Positions 32,699 through 44,355 of a stretch of 63,163 bases of DNA are shown in pieces (position 1 is the first letter of the stretch; each line of letters starts with the position of its first letter). The notes below the pieces were generated by a model that ran no database searches, was not told the origin of the DNA, and worked only from the letters and a program-made list of their open reading frames with translations. This DNA comes from Neocallimastix lanati (nom. inval.) (lineage: Eukaryota; Neocallimastigomycota; Neocallimastigomycetes; Neocallimastigales; Neocallimastigaceae), in NCBI GenBank assembly GCA_016946835.1, contig JACVTC010000278.1, positions 1-63,163 of the forward strand. The letters are read 5' to 3'. Made by a program: the position numbers and the translations under genes.

Positions 32699-35600
32699 GT
32701 TTAAATTGTAGAGTTATAGAAACTAAAAATAGTAAAAGAGGTTTAAAAACAGGATTTTCTTGCAATAAAATTAGAGTACGTATGTCTTATAATATTAAAG
32801 ATAGTATGAATGAATTATTGGAAAAATTTAAAGAAAAAAAAATTAATTTATTAAATATTGATAATATCGATGATTATTTTAATAATATTGAAAATAATGA
32901 AAATTTTAATGACTTTTGGAATAAATTTTCAAATACATATAAAGATAATGCACATCTATTCACAACAGAAGAACGTGATAAGATAATACAAAATATGAAT
33001 GATATTGTTAATGATTATAAAGATAAGATTTCTGATTCGAATAAATCAGATATTAAGATCAATGAAGATGATATATCAAATTTAGAAAATATATTATATG
33101 ATATTTCAAATTATAATATGGTTAGATTTGATGAAGATAATGATATTAATGTTGCAGACTATAATAACGATTCTAAATCTAAATATTTTAAAGAAAAATT
33201 GTTAAAAGGATTAAAAAAGGTTCTTAAATTGTTAAAGAAGTCTGTAAGAATTAAATTCAATAAAGAAAAATCCAGTTTAAAAATAGATCCAAAAAGTATT
33301 GGAGATTCAGATAATATAGATGAAGCAATTGAAAAACTTTCTGGAGAATTAAAAAATTTAGAAGAAACAAGTAATCAAGTATTAAAGGATATAGCTGAGG
33401 ATTTCGATGAATTGCAATTTATTACTGATTATGAATTATATAGCAATGGTGAACCAAGTGAAGATAGTGAATTAGTAACTAGATTTAGGAATGAAGTTAA
33501 TAATAAAATAAGCGAAGAAGAAAATAATTTAGAAGTTATTCCATCTGAAAATAATCTAATAATCGATGAAAATTTTGGAAATAATATTATAGATAAAATA
33601 AAATCAGATTCTGTATCAGATGAAGTGAAAGAAGGTATAATTAAAGGTTTTGAAGATGATATTAAAGATAAAAGTGATGAAGTATTAGTTAAAGAAACTT
33701 CTGATAATATTAATGAAATTAAAAACTTTGTCAAAACGAAAGAAGAAGAAATAAATAAATATGATTCATTAAAAAATCATAAATTCAAGACAATTAAGTT
33801 TCTTAAATTAATTAAATATTTAAATTCATTAATTGAAAAATTCAATGTCAAAGATTTTTCGTCTCAAAATAATAAAAATAAAGTTGAAAAGGTAAAACTA
33901 AATGATGAATTAATGAATCATATAAAAACAGATTCTGATAAAAAATTGGCTATTGCATTGAAAGATATTAATAATAATCCATTAAAAAATACAAATTATG
34001 ATGAATTATCAAATAAGATGGCATTTGTGGTTTTAGCTGCTGGGGATGAAAATGGTAGATTAGTCAAAGAAATAGATAAGAATGGTAATTTAGTTCCTAT
34101 TTCTGTGACAGTATCATATAATGGAGAAGAAAAACAATTAAGTATTAAAGATATTATTCCTAGCCTAAGAAATTTGGAAGGGGAGGAACTTGATGATAAA
34201 TTTAGTCAATTATATGATATTGCTCTTGTAAAATATGCAGAACAATTTAATAATTATTATGATGAAAACAGTGATCAAGTTATATTTAGTAAAGATCCTA
34301 TAGAAATAATAAAAGATAATAATGTAATGACTTTTCTTCTTAATCCGTATAATGTTCTTGAAGATGGTAATTATAAAGGTTTTGATCTAAGTCCTGAAGA
34401 CGTATACATTACTATGAATACTAATAATAATTTAGAAAGTTCATTTAGATCATTTGTATCTGAAATTAATGAAATAGATGCTAATAATTTTGACGAATTA
34501 CCTGAAGATATTAAGGCACGTTGGAATTCAGATATTCCTGAAGAGGAGAAAGCAGATGAATCATTATATAAAGCACTGGCTGTTCATTGTATACGAAATA
34601 CTAGATGTAATAATTATTTTAAAGAAAATAATCTTATACCATTTAATATTGTTTCATATAATAGCAAAGATGAATCAAAAGGGATTGATTTGATGAACCA
34701 TTCATTAATAATTAATGATGATGATAATAAAGAAATTTGTAATGCATTTACCTTGGTTGAAAATTTAGAAGGATATGAACTTGATAAAGTAAATGGTAAT
34801 GGAGACCTCTTTACCTATGAAGAATTGAATATTTTAAATAATAATAGTGATAATCATGAAATGAATAAAATCAAGATTAACGATAACGAATATGTTGAAA
34901 AATTTAGTATAGGATTTTTAGCAGAATGTGGATTTGATTTAGAAAAAACAGATGGGACGACATTAAAACCTGAAGATTATGCTTTAGAGAATGAAGAATT
35001 TAATGATGTATCAGATAATGAAATTATTGAAAGAAAATATTTAGTAAAGAATAATGGAAAATATAATATGAATGTTGTAAGGTCAGATGTGTTTGACGAT
35101 GATGTCACAAAGGTTAAATTAGATAATAATAATAATATCAATGATATTTCTCTAAAAGATTTTGGGTTAAATTTAATTAAATATAGAAATGAAAATAATA
35201 GAATAACAGACAATGAATTAACTACATTAACAATTTATGGAAGTTCAATATTAGGAAAAGAATTATATAATGAAAAAGAAGGCATGATTCATTATACAGA
35301 TGATAATGAGTACCATTCAAGATATAATAATGTGAGAGAATCGTTAAATTTACAAAATGGAATTAAAGATATTAAAAATGAAAGATCTAGATGTACCGAA
35401 AGTAAAAGTTGCTTAACAAAAACATATATAACTGGAAGTATTGATGTAGAAAAGAAATTAATTAGTTCATTACAAAACCTTAAAAAATATGATTCAGAAA
35501 ATATTAAAGTTAAAGACGAAGAAACCAGTATAAGCAGTCCCGGTGAATTATGTGATGGAGCTGAAACATTATTAAATGTGATTGAAACTTTATTAAATAG

Positions 35601-37577
35601 CTTTGAAAATTCAGGGGCAATTACTAAGGAAGATAGTGAAAAATTCATTACTGATATGAATGAGGTGATTAATGGTCTTAATTACAGATATATGAATTCT
35701 AATTATAAAAGTCACGAATCCATTAAAGATTTAGATATGAATAAATTAAATAATATCAATAAATTATATAATCAAATGTTGAAGCAACATGTTGAAAAAC
35801 ATGGAGAGATCGTAGATAGCAAAGGTAACAAAATAACCAAAACCAATAACTATAAGAATGAAGCCGATACAGAATCTAAATTTGTAACAGATAAATTAGA
35901 TGAAATTCTAAAGAATATAACGCAATTATTTAATGATGATGATCAAGATTTAAGTAATATAAATATTGTTTATAATATGGATTTAAGTGATAAAAAATTA
36001 GATGATGATAAAACATACGAAATAGAATATATTACAAATAAATTAAAGGAATTAAACGTATCAGGCAGTGAAGAAACTAGACAAGAATATAAAGAAAAAT
36101 TATTAGATATATACGATAAAGTAAGTGAAGTTGAAGAAGTATTTGATAGAAATAACAATGGAGGTGAAGGTTTCCTTAATAACTCACAAACCATTTATTC
36201 GGTAAAGGAAGCATTAAATACATTGTTGAAATCTAATTATCCAATAGATGAAGATGTCAACGAAAGATTAAATAGATATAAAGATACGATTAATGGATTT
36301 AAAAAGTCCGAAGTCAAATCATCAAATGTATTAACAATGGACCATATTGTAGGAAAAGTAGGAAATGTCTATGAATTTATAATGACCGATTCAAAATCTA
36401 CGATGTATGTGAAAAAATATTTCGATGCTTTAAAAGATAACATGTTTGAAATAAATGGTAATGAAGTAGAAGAAGAATTAATGATGGAAAAAATAAGAGA
36501 TATAAATAGAATAATTAATGAAAAAATCGAAAAATTTAAAAAATTAGATGAATCTAAAGGTCATTTTGAAGAGGGAGCTCATCTTATCGAATTAATAAGT
36601 GGTTACAATGAATTAATTAGTACTAAATTAATTCTGAGTGAAGAGAAAGCACTAGGGTTAGTTATATTTATATTCCTAATGATATAGAATTATATAGAAG
36701 ACTAATGTATATGTCTACATCTAAATATAACAAGGTTGTAGAAGGAGTTATGAGAAATAATCCGGAAGACTTTAGGGTTGATGTTAATAGACCAATACAA
36801 GAACATATAAGAACTAATAATAAAGATGCACAATCTTATACGTTTAATAAAAATACGGTATATAAGATAAGTCAACATGATTTTGAGAATATGTTTAATG
36901 AAAAGGTTAATTCCAGAAGTGAAGCGTCGAGAAAAATTATAGAAAAAGCCACACCTAGCCAATTATCCGATTTAAATACGGGGTATAGAATGGATTATAA
37001 ATTAATGGATTATACATTACCATCTTATAGAGATGCCGATAAAATAAAAGAAATTAATGAAGTATCTAAAAGCAATAAAATGTTAAGTGATATTAAAAAT
37101 AATGATATCAAGTATTTAGAAACTCATGAACAAAGAGAAGATAGATATGTAAATAATATCATATCAAGGGGTAACTTAAAAAATATTAATATTAAAAAAT
37201 TAAAATATAGTACATTATTCAGTAAATCGAGCAACTTATTAAGTAAAAATAATCCAAATAAAGAACAAGTAAGTGGAATTACTAAAGATTTAGGAAATAT
37301 GTGTATGAATAAAAAGAATGAAGTAGTAAAATTATCAGGTAATGTTCCTGAATCAGTATTCATAGAAATATATAATGACTACAATAATTTGAAAAGTAAA
37401 GTTTCAATTTCCTTGAAAAATGCACCAGAAACTAGTATTTCCATTATAAATAATAGTAATTTAAATGTTAAAATAAGTTTAGTAAATCATAATAAATCGT
37501 TTTCAAATAAAATTAATACAAAAAGTGATGTAATTAAAAATATATCAAAAGCAAAAGGAATTTTTTCAAGAGCATGA
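31273..37577 (+). pseudogene. Giant secreted Asn/Asp/Lys-rich protein, broken by one frameshift
   Basis: About 2,100 codons in two frames. The first runs from 31273 to a stop at 36687 (1,804 residues); the rest continues in another frame, open from about 36642 to 37577. Homology to the gene at the left window edge crosses the break, which lies between about 36640 and 36660. This is therefore one gene with one indel, or a consensus error. A signal peptide (about 1-18, ending in a Cys) indicates secretion. Residues about 25-345 are repeated at about 915-1235: LLILAAADNNG and FVVLAAGDENG, IIPELRR and IIPSLRN, EEAGIDIIPKCG and LAECGFDLEKTDG. The C-terminal third (from about 1396) matches the left-edge gene, including GHFEEGAHLIEL near 1762. 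No known domain is recognised. The start is the ATG of the signal peptide, 53 bp after the AAAATGATTTTT element. Confidence 0.75.
32665..32697 (+). repeat. (AAT)11 repeat coding for poly-Asn
   Basis: Eleven AAT codons inside the giant protein gene, close to the end of its first duplicated region. Confidence 0.9.
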
Positions 37578-37703
37578 TGGATATGATTTTATTTTATTAT
37601 ATAATAAATAATGAAATTTACTAAAATAAAAGGTATATATTAAATATAATTGTGTTGAAAAAACATCCAAAGATATATAATATATATTTTTTAAAACGAA
37701 ATA

Positions 37704-37739
<36 letters not shown>

Positions 37740-38107
37740 CAGATGAATAGATGGATGGATAGATGGATATATTTAAATAAAATATTGTTTTTGTAAAGAA
37801 AAAAAAAGTTTGTAATTTTTATATTTTAAAAATAAATATTATTTTTAATAGAAATAGTAATGTATATATATTTATATTTTTTTTTTTTTTTTCGTTTTAA
37901 AATAAAATATTATTTTTATAAGAGAAATGTAATAAATTTATTTTTTTTTTTTTAAATAAAATATTGATTTTATAAGAGAAATGTAATCGAATTATATTTT
38001 TTAAAATAAAATATTATTTTATAAAAAGGAAAATAAAATAAAAACAAAAACAAAAACAAAAAATATTAAATTTTTATTTTCTTGAATAAAAAAGTTTCAA
38101 AATATTT
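37578..38107. other. Spacer with ATGT/ATGG tetranucleotide repeats
   Basis: A+T-rich. Positions 37711-37739 are an ATGT microsatellite and 37742-37768 an ATGG/ATAG one. A phrase of the form AAATAAAATATT...TTATAAGAGAAATGTAAT is repeated two or three times between about 37830 and 38030, a small degenerate tandem repeat. No gene. Confidence 0.6.
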
Positions 38108-38440
38108 TGTTAAATATAAGAAATCTCCTTTGATTATGTTTTAAAAATGTGAGAATCTAATTTCGTGTTTTTTATTAAAAGGAGTTATTGTTGAAGAGAT
38201 TTATATTATAAAATATTTATAGTTACTTTATTAAGGTTACACAAATATATTATTGGTCTTATACTTGAAAATATATATTAAAATATATCACAAAACTCCT
38301 TAATATTATATATATACAAAACTTCAATATTTATATTTTAACACTCCCCCTCAAGTCTAACTTCATAAAAAGTAAGACTTGAATTAAGAGTTGCAGCAGA
38401 AATAATTTGGTATCAAATTGTATCGTCTATATTGACGATT
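38108..38440 (-). mobile_element. Ty1/copia-type LTR with polypurine tract, truncated element
   Basis: Read on the minus strand, 38343 down to 38108 begins TGTTA and ends TAACA (236 bp). It contains TATA-like and AATAAA-like sequences, as expected for a short LTR. Directly upstream on that strand is GACTTGAGGGGGAG, a polypurine tract of the kind that precedes the 3' LTR in copia elements. The sequence to about 38440 would be the 3' end of the internal region; no pol is left next to it. No matching target duplication is seen, consistent with truncation. Confidence 0.65.
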
Positions 38441-38640
38441 AAACTATAAAGAGTATAGATTTATATAGTTAGATAATATTTACATTATATTCGGTGTTTA
38501 ATATTAATATATTATAATTTTAGTATAGTACTATATAATATATGTCGAGTAAAATGATTTGGCTGATTTACAACAAAGAGAAAATAGTTATTTAAGATAA
38601 TTACAAAGATTGTTTATAAATTGTAAATCATAGATATAGA
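38441..38640. other. A+T-rich spacer
   Basis: Nothing recognisable; possibly further eroded internal sequence of the copia-type remnant on its left. Confidence 0.3.
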
Positions 38641-38990
38641 TACTTAAAATGGTATTTTTTCTGATTGCTATAATAGAAATAAGCATACTAGTATGAGATT
38701 TGTTCCAAACAATAGAGATAACCCTGATGACTGTGACATTAAAGGTTATGTTAATATTAAAAGTAATAAATGTTATTGTACAAGCAATAGAAGTGGTGAT
38801 TGCATTTTACAATCAACCGATTGAGTTTAACCGAGTTCGTTATTATGATTGAGTTGTTTATCAAGATCCTAATAGTAAGACTAATGTTGAAATAGCCTTG
38901 ACTGAATATGGTTGTTGAACAATCGTAAGGGATGATAAAGATACCATATGGATAGAAAATCTTCCTCATCATATACAAATTAATCAAATT
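38641..38990 (+). pseudogene. Remnant of a small secreted Cys-containing protein gene (tentative)
   Basis: A less A+T-biased stretch. A hydrophobic signal-like peptide is encoded from 38649 in one frame. A 43-codon frame from 38693 to 38824 has four Cys within 25 residues, and a third frame after 38830 reads coding-like (YQDPNSKTNVEIALTEYG) with two internal stops. The pieces could be one decayed gene. No family recognised. Confidence 0.35.
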
Positions 38991-39076
38991 AATTTGATAT
39001 TTATACTTTATATTTTAACATATTTTTATAATTATCAAATTTTTGAAATATTATTTAAAATAATTTTAAATTTTAT

Positions 39077-39088
39077 AAAATGATTTTT
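39077..39088 (+). promoter_or_regulatory. AAAATGATTTTT upstream element, copy 4
   Basis: Exact 12-mer ending 70 bp before the ATG at 39159. Confidence 0.4.
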
Positions 39089-39158
39089 ATATTTTTAAAT
39101 AAAAATATTATAAAAATATATATAAATTTATAGTTTTTGAAAATTTTAAATTACGATT

Positions 39159-42100
39159 ATGAATCTATTAATTTCATTAGTGTTACTGACAATTGTTACC
39201 AATATTGGTAATTCATTTTCGATTAATGATAAAGAAAATGAAGATATTACAAATATTGAATTTTGTCTCTACACTAATAACAATGTAATAAAAATGACCA
39301 ATCCATATTACGTTGATTCTAATAATAATACGGTTTATTTTAATACTATTGAAGATTATGCAAAGTTTATTGGACCTGATTGGTTTGGTGTATCTTACTG
39401 TGGTAATAATACACTAGTTAATAATATTGGAAAGTATTATACTGTTATTAAAAATAAAAGTTACAATAAAAGAGAAAGTAAGGAAAATAAATCTGTAGAT
39501 GTAAACAATAAAAAAGAAAAAGAGGTAGAAGATAATGAAAATAATGATAAACATAAATATAAAGATGATAAAGAAGAAGTTAAAGATGAAAATACTGATG
39601 ATGTATATAGAAGTCGTAAGATAGAAGAATTAAAACAACAATATAAAGAAATTTATGATGATTTAATGAAAAATGGTATCAAAAATATTGCATTAAATAG
39701 TAACAATCCAGCGTATAATCCATATCATCCTTCATTAATTAGAGTCGAACAATTAAATGATGATCCATTAAATACTATTTATACTATAGGTATGCCATAT
39801 AGATCTGAGGAACATATTAAATTGATAGATAATTCAAAAAGTGATATGGAAGAATGTGGCAATTTTAGTAATATGAAAGGTTCTACCTACACTTGCTCTG
39901 TTTCTTTTACTACAGAAATACAAGATACTATTAGTATATCCAATAGTAATGGTAATTCTTATCATAAATCATATGGTAAAGTTTATAGTAAAGGTGATGC
40001 TAACACTGATGAAATCAATAAAACAATTGAATTGGCAAAAACATTATCAAATTCTAAATTAATGTCTTTATCGGAATCTAAAGGTGTTAGTAATTCTATT
40101 GAAAATATATATACCGTTATTAATAGTAATAGTAAATCCACTACTGATAATAAGGATCAAACTATTACTAATAGTAGAGAAAATAGTAAAACTTATACAG
40201 TAAACGAAGAACAATCTCATGCTCACACGGATTCTGGAGAAGTTGTCGAAGAATCAAATTGGAGTAAAAGTGAAGAAATTTCTCATACTGAAGAAAATAC
40301 TAGAATGGAAAAAAAAGATTTTGATAAAGTAAAAAACGAAGTATATACACCGAGATTAAAAGATATACCGATAGATCAGAGTCTCTTTGAAAATGTAACT
40401 ATAACATCTTTTGATAATTATGTTTATCCAGCAGGTGAAAAATTATATAATATAGTTACAAATAAAGAAAAATTTGATTTTATTGGATGTAAAAGTCCAT
40501 TAGAGTTGTTTGGTATTGATATGCCTGAAACATTTATAAATGATGCATGCAATGAAAAGCGTGGCGGTAAAGGAGGAAATCCTTATTTACAGATTTTATC
40601 TAGTGGTGGTGAAATTATTGGTCAATATGGTAATTTAGTAGCTATGGGCGATCAAAGTAGAATACAAAGAGCTGGTATTAGATCATCCGAAAATATAGCT
40701 ATAGATCAAGCTAATTTGCAGTATCAATTAGCTTTAGCAGGAACTCATTCTTCATCTGACACAGTAACCCATGGTAGTACTAGAGGTGGTTCTATATCTT
40801 CCTCAAAAGGCTGGTCTGATACTGCTACTACAACTTCTGGATTTAGTAACAATTGGGCAAATACGGTTGGATATTCTGATGCCCGTACGACTGGTCATAG
40901 TGAAACTTCAACTAAAGAAAATTCTGTTTCAGATGCTACATCAAAAATGCTTTCATCTACCTTTAATAAAGACACTGGATGGGTTAACGAAGAATCAAAA
41001 TCGGATACATCATCACATGGATATACTTTTGGAAATTCTGTTCAAGTCAATACTAATAACCAAACCTCTTATGAATCTGTAATAGAAAAATCTGCTCAGC
41101 ATTCCTATGAAATCTCTAGAAGTAACTCCACGAGTACTACTTCAACTAAAACGGTCACAATTAATAATATTGAAGATAATTCATGTCATTCTATAGTGGC
41201 TTTGCCTATGTTCAAAACCGAAGTTGTTATCTGGGCTAAAGGTCATATAACGGAATTAAATGAAACTCGTATTACCTTTAATAGAAGTCTTATTCCTGTA
41301 GAATTTGTTGATTTTGTAACAAGTGTAATCGATTGTAAAGATAAATATAATTATAAAGAAACTTTAACTAATAATGATTTTGACAAGTTCAATTTTATTG
41401 AAAATGATAAAAATGTTAACTCGGATACCTTAATTTCAGGTGATGTTTTATTAGATGGTGAAGCCATAACAACTAAAAGTAAAAAGTATAGTTTTGGATT
41501 GTTAGGTAACGGTGAGTTAGTTTTATGTAAAGGTGATACTATTAGTGAAGAAAACTGTCAAGGAAATAAAAAAATATGGAGTAATGGAATTAATACTATA
41601 CCAGATGATCATAATGATTTAAAATTTTTTATTGGTTATAATGGCCATTTATATATCACTGCTAAAAATATTTATAAAAAAAACATAAGTAATGTTAAAT
41701 ATTCGAAAGAATATATTGAATTATTTGAAAAAATAATCGATTTAGATAACAATTTGAATGGAGAAAAGGAAAGAATTAAAAAATTAATATTAGATTATTA
41801 TAAAGTTTATAATAATAATGTTGTATTAACAAATTCTATTAAAAGTAATACAATAAGTGTAAAAGAAAAAAGAGCTCGTATTCCACATCTTCCAAAAACA
41901 CAACCCATTATAACTAAAGGTACTACTGCTACAACGAGCAACCATAAATCTACAACTACTAATGTTACCACAAACAATAATAAATCTAAAACTATTACAG
42001 TTACTACAAGCAGCCATAAATCTACAACAACTACTATTAACAGTAATAAATCTACAACTACTATTATTCCTACAAACATTAATAAATCTTCAACAAGTAT

Positions 42101-43560
42101 CATTATTACAAATAATAATAATTCTACTACAACTAATAATGCTAACGTAACTGCAACAACAACAACAACAATAACAACAACAGTAACTAGTACAACATCT
42201 CCTACTTCGGATAATCCAAATGGAATAACTATAGAAGACGATGATTATATTATTTGGGATTCTTTACCTAAAAATTTACCTTTTAATGTAGGTTTCCCAG
42301 ATGATAAAGGTTATTATTTACATATTAAAGATGAAGATGATGTGAGAATAGGAGCTTCAGTGACTTTATACGATGGCGTAGGTGTAAAAATTTGGGAAAT
42401 TAAAGGTCATCAAGAAAATTATAATGGTTACGCTTTTCCAGTAGAATATGTATATCCATTGAGTATTAACGGTAATATAAAAGCCGATTATGAATATTAC
42501 GATAAACATAATGTACATAATACTAAAGTTGTTAAAGATCTTAATACTAATACAATTGAAATGAATTGTTCTAATAGGTTGAATCAAAATGAAGCACTAA
42601 TATCTGAAAATAAAAAATATAGATTTTATGTTCAAAAAACTGGAAATATGGTAATAAAAGATAATTCAAGAACTACTTGGTCTTCCAATACAGCTAATAT
42701 TGATTTGTTTGATGGTTCTTATAAAATTGTTTTTTCTCCATTAGGTGAAATTATATTAAGAGATAAAAGCAATTATTCTATATGGCATTCGATTAATCCG
42801 TTAGCTCTTGTTGACTCAGAAAACCTTTTAATAGTTATAAATTCTATTTAACATTAACTAACGAAGGTGAATTAATTGTTGAAGATCAATACCATAATGT
42901 TTATTGGAGTAATTGGAATAAAAGATTATACGATGGTCATATTAGATTTGTTAATCCCGTTTTATATGAAATTACATCTTGTTCAGAACATGTAAGAAAT
43001 AAATATATATATGAAATATTTTCAGAAACAGATATATATAATTATAATTATTTTGAAAATTCCAATGAAGATCCAATCTTCATTTAAAAATACTACTTTA
43101 ATAATTTATTACCGGGAGAATCATTATTATCAGATTATAATATGTATTTAAATGTTACGGATACTGAAGTTAAACTTATTAATGGTAACTTGAACGAAAC
43201 CACAATTATACAAAGTTGTCCAAAGGATGAAGGAGTTAAGGAATTACAATTAAATAATCAAGGTCTATTTCTAATTTGTAACAACAAAACCAAAAAAACG
43301 ATTGTATCCATTGATCCTAAATTCGATGAAAAAGGTAATAATCTTAATAAATATAATAGATTATATATTGAATATAGACCAAATATGTAAAAACCAGAAT
43401 TAATGATTTTTAATGTAAAAAATTGGGAACCGATATGGAAATACTCCGGTATAAGATATTTATCTAGTATAAGACAAGTAAATAGACCATTCTATGGTAG
43501 TAGTCATGGAATAAATAATGTAATGTTATTATGAATATAATCATAATAAAATTTACATAA
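39159..43560 (+). pseudogene. Decaying paralogue of the multi-lectin protein
   Basis: The first 1,230 codons (to 42851) are open. A signal peptide (about 1-20) is followed by the Cys module with VNNIGKYYTV, a charged insert, NPAYNPYHP, a first Ser/Thr block, a centre unlike the 1,910-residue protein (about 410-515) and a second Ser/Thr block. Then come GHLYITAKNIY, a Thr/Ser/Asn linker and DSLPKNLPFNVG...LYDGVGVKIWEI. Similarity to the relative continues after the stop in another frame, placing a one-base shift near 42818-42830. Two in-frame TAA codons interrupt the continuation at 43085-43087 and 43388-43390, where the intact relative has sense codons. Similarity ends near 43560, well before the trefoil end. 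The N-terminal 1,230 residues could still be made as a shorter secreted protein. Confidence 0.8.
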
Positions 43561-44300
43561 AAATATCAGTAACTGAAGCTAATGTTCATGGAGTTACTGA
43601 AGATGATACTCATGCCATAACTAATACTACAAGTGTTTCTAGAAAAAATAATTGGAGTGGATATAAAGAAAAATAAGGTACAAAAGAATATAGTTATTTA
43701 AGTAAAGAAGATTATGACTATCATGATGATCAATATGAGCCCATCGGTAGAATAGATTATATAAATGATAAAACTTCGTATAATGACAAAAATAATGAAA
43801 TGAAAATAATTACGAATTTATTGTATATTAAAATAATTATAGTTCGGATAACGAAACACAGTTAGAAAAGATTTCTTCCTTTAGTAGCATTGGCACCTAT
43901 AATAGTTGATTTTGCTATTTCAACTGCAGCTAGAGTATTAGTAAAACAAGGAATAAAGTATGCTGGTAAATATGTAGTTAAAAAAATATCTAAAAAATTA
44001 GCTAACAAAGCAGGTAAAGAAGCAGCGAAAAATCTATCTAAAAAAGTTAAAAGGGGAGGAAAAAAAAAATTATATAGATGGAACAAATCAAGCAGGTCTA
44101 AACGGTTTCAAAATTATATGGAAATATACAAAAAAATGATAATTTAGATTTTCATATAAGAATCATTTAGCCGAACTAATGATCAAAATAAAAAATTATC
44201 AACAAACAGAAAATTGGAATCAAAAAAATTTTGATCAAAAAGAAACATGGAATTGGAAAAATTTTGATCAAGTTGAATATTGGAATAAAAGAAAATAACA
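43561..44300 (+). pseudogene. Displaced remnant of the Ser/Thr block and a third central segment
   Basis: Positions 43570-43730 in one frame resemble the end of the first Ser/Thr block of the multi-lectin proteins (an NNWSGYKEK motif, as NWSDYSE and NWSKSEE in the relatives), with a stop inside. A frame from 43890 to 44147 then encodes a segment that is hydrophobic first (APIIVDFAISTAARVLV) and strongly Lys-rich afterwards. It occupies the position where the relatives have their unlike centres. Repeats of a WNxKxFDQ type follow to 44300 with stops. This is a relic, not a working gene. It may come from a partial duplication or from recombination with another family member. Confidence 0.55.
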
Positions 44301-44311
44301 AACGGAATATA

Positions 44312-44355
44312 ATATTATTCTATTCACTAAATATATTTAGTGAATAGAATAATAT
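44312..44355. repeat. Perfect 44-bp palindrome
   Basis: Two 22-base arms with no spacer and no mismatch, centred between 44333 and 44334 (arm core TATTCTATTCACTAAATA). It lies just after the multi-lectin relic. It could form a cruciform or an RNA hairpin, or be the fused end of a small inverted-repeat element. Confidence 0.95.

Noticed and set aside
43085-43390. TAA read as a sense codon (alternative genetic code)
   Set aside because: All intact genes here end at TAA, and the same region also has a frameshift; pseudogene decay is simpler.
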